NCBI GenBank assembly: GCA_002423705.1 | Contig: DINW01000051.1 | Span: forward strand, 13,966-21,517 | Source: Clostridium sp. UBA5530 | Lineage (GTDB): Bacteria > Bacillota > Clostridia > Clostridiales > Clostridiaceae | Length of the DNA stretch: 7,552 nucleotides | Direction: 5' to 3' | Part shown: positions 7,234-7,552 of the stretch, in pieces | Numbering within the stretch: position 1 is the first letter of the stretch | Layout: each line of letters opens with the position of its first letter | Notes under the pieces: generated by a model | Databases searched by the model: none | Told to the model about the DNA's origin: nothing | What the model saw: only the letters and a program-made list of their open reading frames with translations | Made by a program: the position numbers and the translations under genes

Positions 7234-7552
7234 CGGATTTCTTTCACAAGAAGAAATAGATTCTCTTTTAAATGGAGGAGCTGAAGGAGATTCTTCAGCC
7301 CCAAAGGAAGAAGAATTTTTAGAGGATATAGAGAAGGACCTTTTAGGAGAAATAGGAAACATATCTATGGGATCTGCATCTACTGCTTTATCTCAGATAA
7401 TAAACCAACAGGTAAACATAACAACTCCAGTGGTATCGGTAACAACTCTTAAGGATATTAAGTCAAGTTTTGAAATACCTAATATAGCTTTAGAGGTGGA
7501 GTACATAACAGGCATTGTTGGAATAAACTTATTAGTTATGAAGACTGTAGAT
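7226..7552 (+). CDS. fliY: Flagellar switch phosphatase FliY (FliN family), 3'-truncated by window edge
   Basis: FliY is a C-ring component of Gram-positive and some other bacteria. It combines a CheY-binding peptide, a CheC-type phosphatase region and a FliN domain, and it dephosphorylates CheY-P at the motor. The 109 codons present show LSQEEIDSLL (6-15), an acidic linker (19-36), then the phosphatase signature D38, E42, N45, P68 with exact CheC spacing. The second motif and the SpoA/FliN domain should lie downstream of the window and are not seen. ATG 7226 overlaps the fliM stop by 8 nt, with GGAG at 7218-7221 inside fliM, so translation is probably coupled. The CheC-like middle region separates it from a plain FliN; annotators sometimes name such genes fliN. 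Confidence 0.93.
   Translation, partial: MSNGFLSQEEIDSLLNGGAEGDSSAPKEEEFLEDIEKDLLGEIGNISMGSASTALSQIINQQVNITTPVVSVTTLKDIKSSFEIPNIALEVEYITGIVGINLLVMKTVD

Overview
The window is one unbroken run of chemotaxis and flagellar-switch genes, all on the + strand. The DNA is visibly AT-rich, the Shine-Dalgarno sites are strong (AAGGAGG type), and the window encodes a CheC, CheD and FliY set. CheC, CheD and FliY together are typical of Gram-positive, Bacillus/Clostridium-type chemotaxis. The best guess is a motile Clostridium sensu stricto or close relative; species cannot be read from this sequence alone.

Layout: the 3' part of a cheW-like gene (3-386), cheD (395-889), cheB (about 903-1934), cheR (1945-2712), cheA (2725-4737), an 81-nt gap, cheC (4819-5427), cheY (5445-5804), a second, minimal cheW (5817-6212), fliM (6238-7233), and the 5' part of fliY/fliN (7226-7552, running off the end). 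Apart from the 81-nt gap, the spaces are 4-25 nt, and fliM overlaps fliY by 8 nt. I found no promoter or terminator inside the window, so the genes are probably one transcript or part of a longer flagellar operon.

How the genes work together: CheW couples receptors to the histidine kinase CheA, which phosphorylates CheY and CheB. CheR methylates receptors. CheB removes methyl groups and deamidates. CheD deamidates receptors and, in the Bacillus model, partners with CheC. CheY-P binds the switch proteins FliM and FliY, both of which start with a recognisable CheY-binding motif. CheC (two intact phosphatase motifs) and FliY (at least one visible) return CheY-P to CheY. All expected catalytic residues were found, so the pathway looks complete and functional.

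I see no undescribed system here. The observations most worth a second look are the charge-inverted CheW at the 5' end, a seven-G tract inside cheD that could act as an on/off slippage site, and the 81-nt gap between cheA and cheC.
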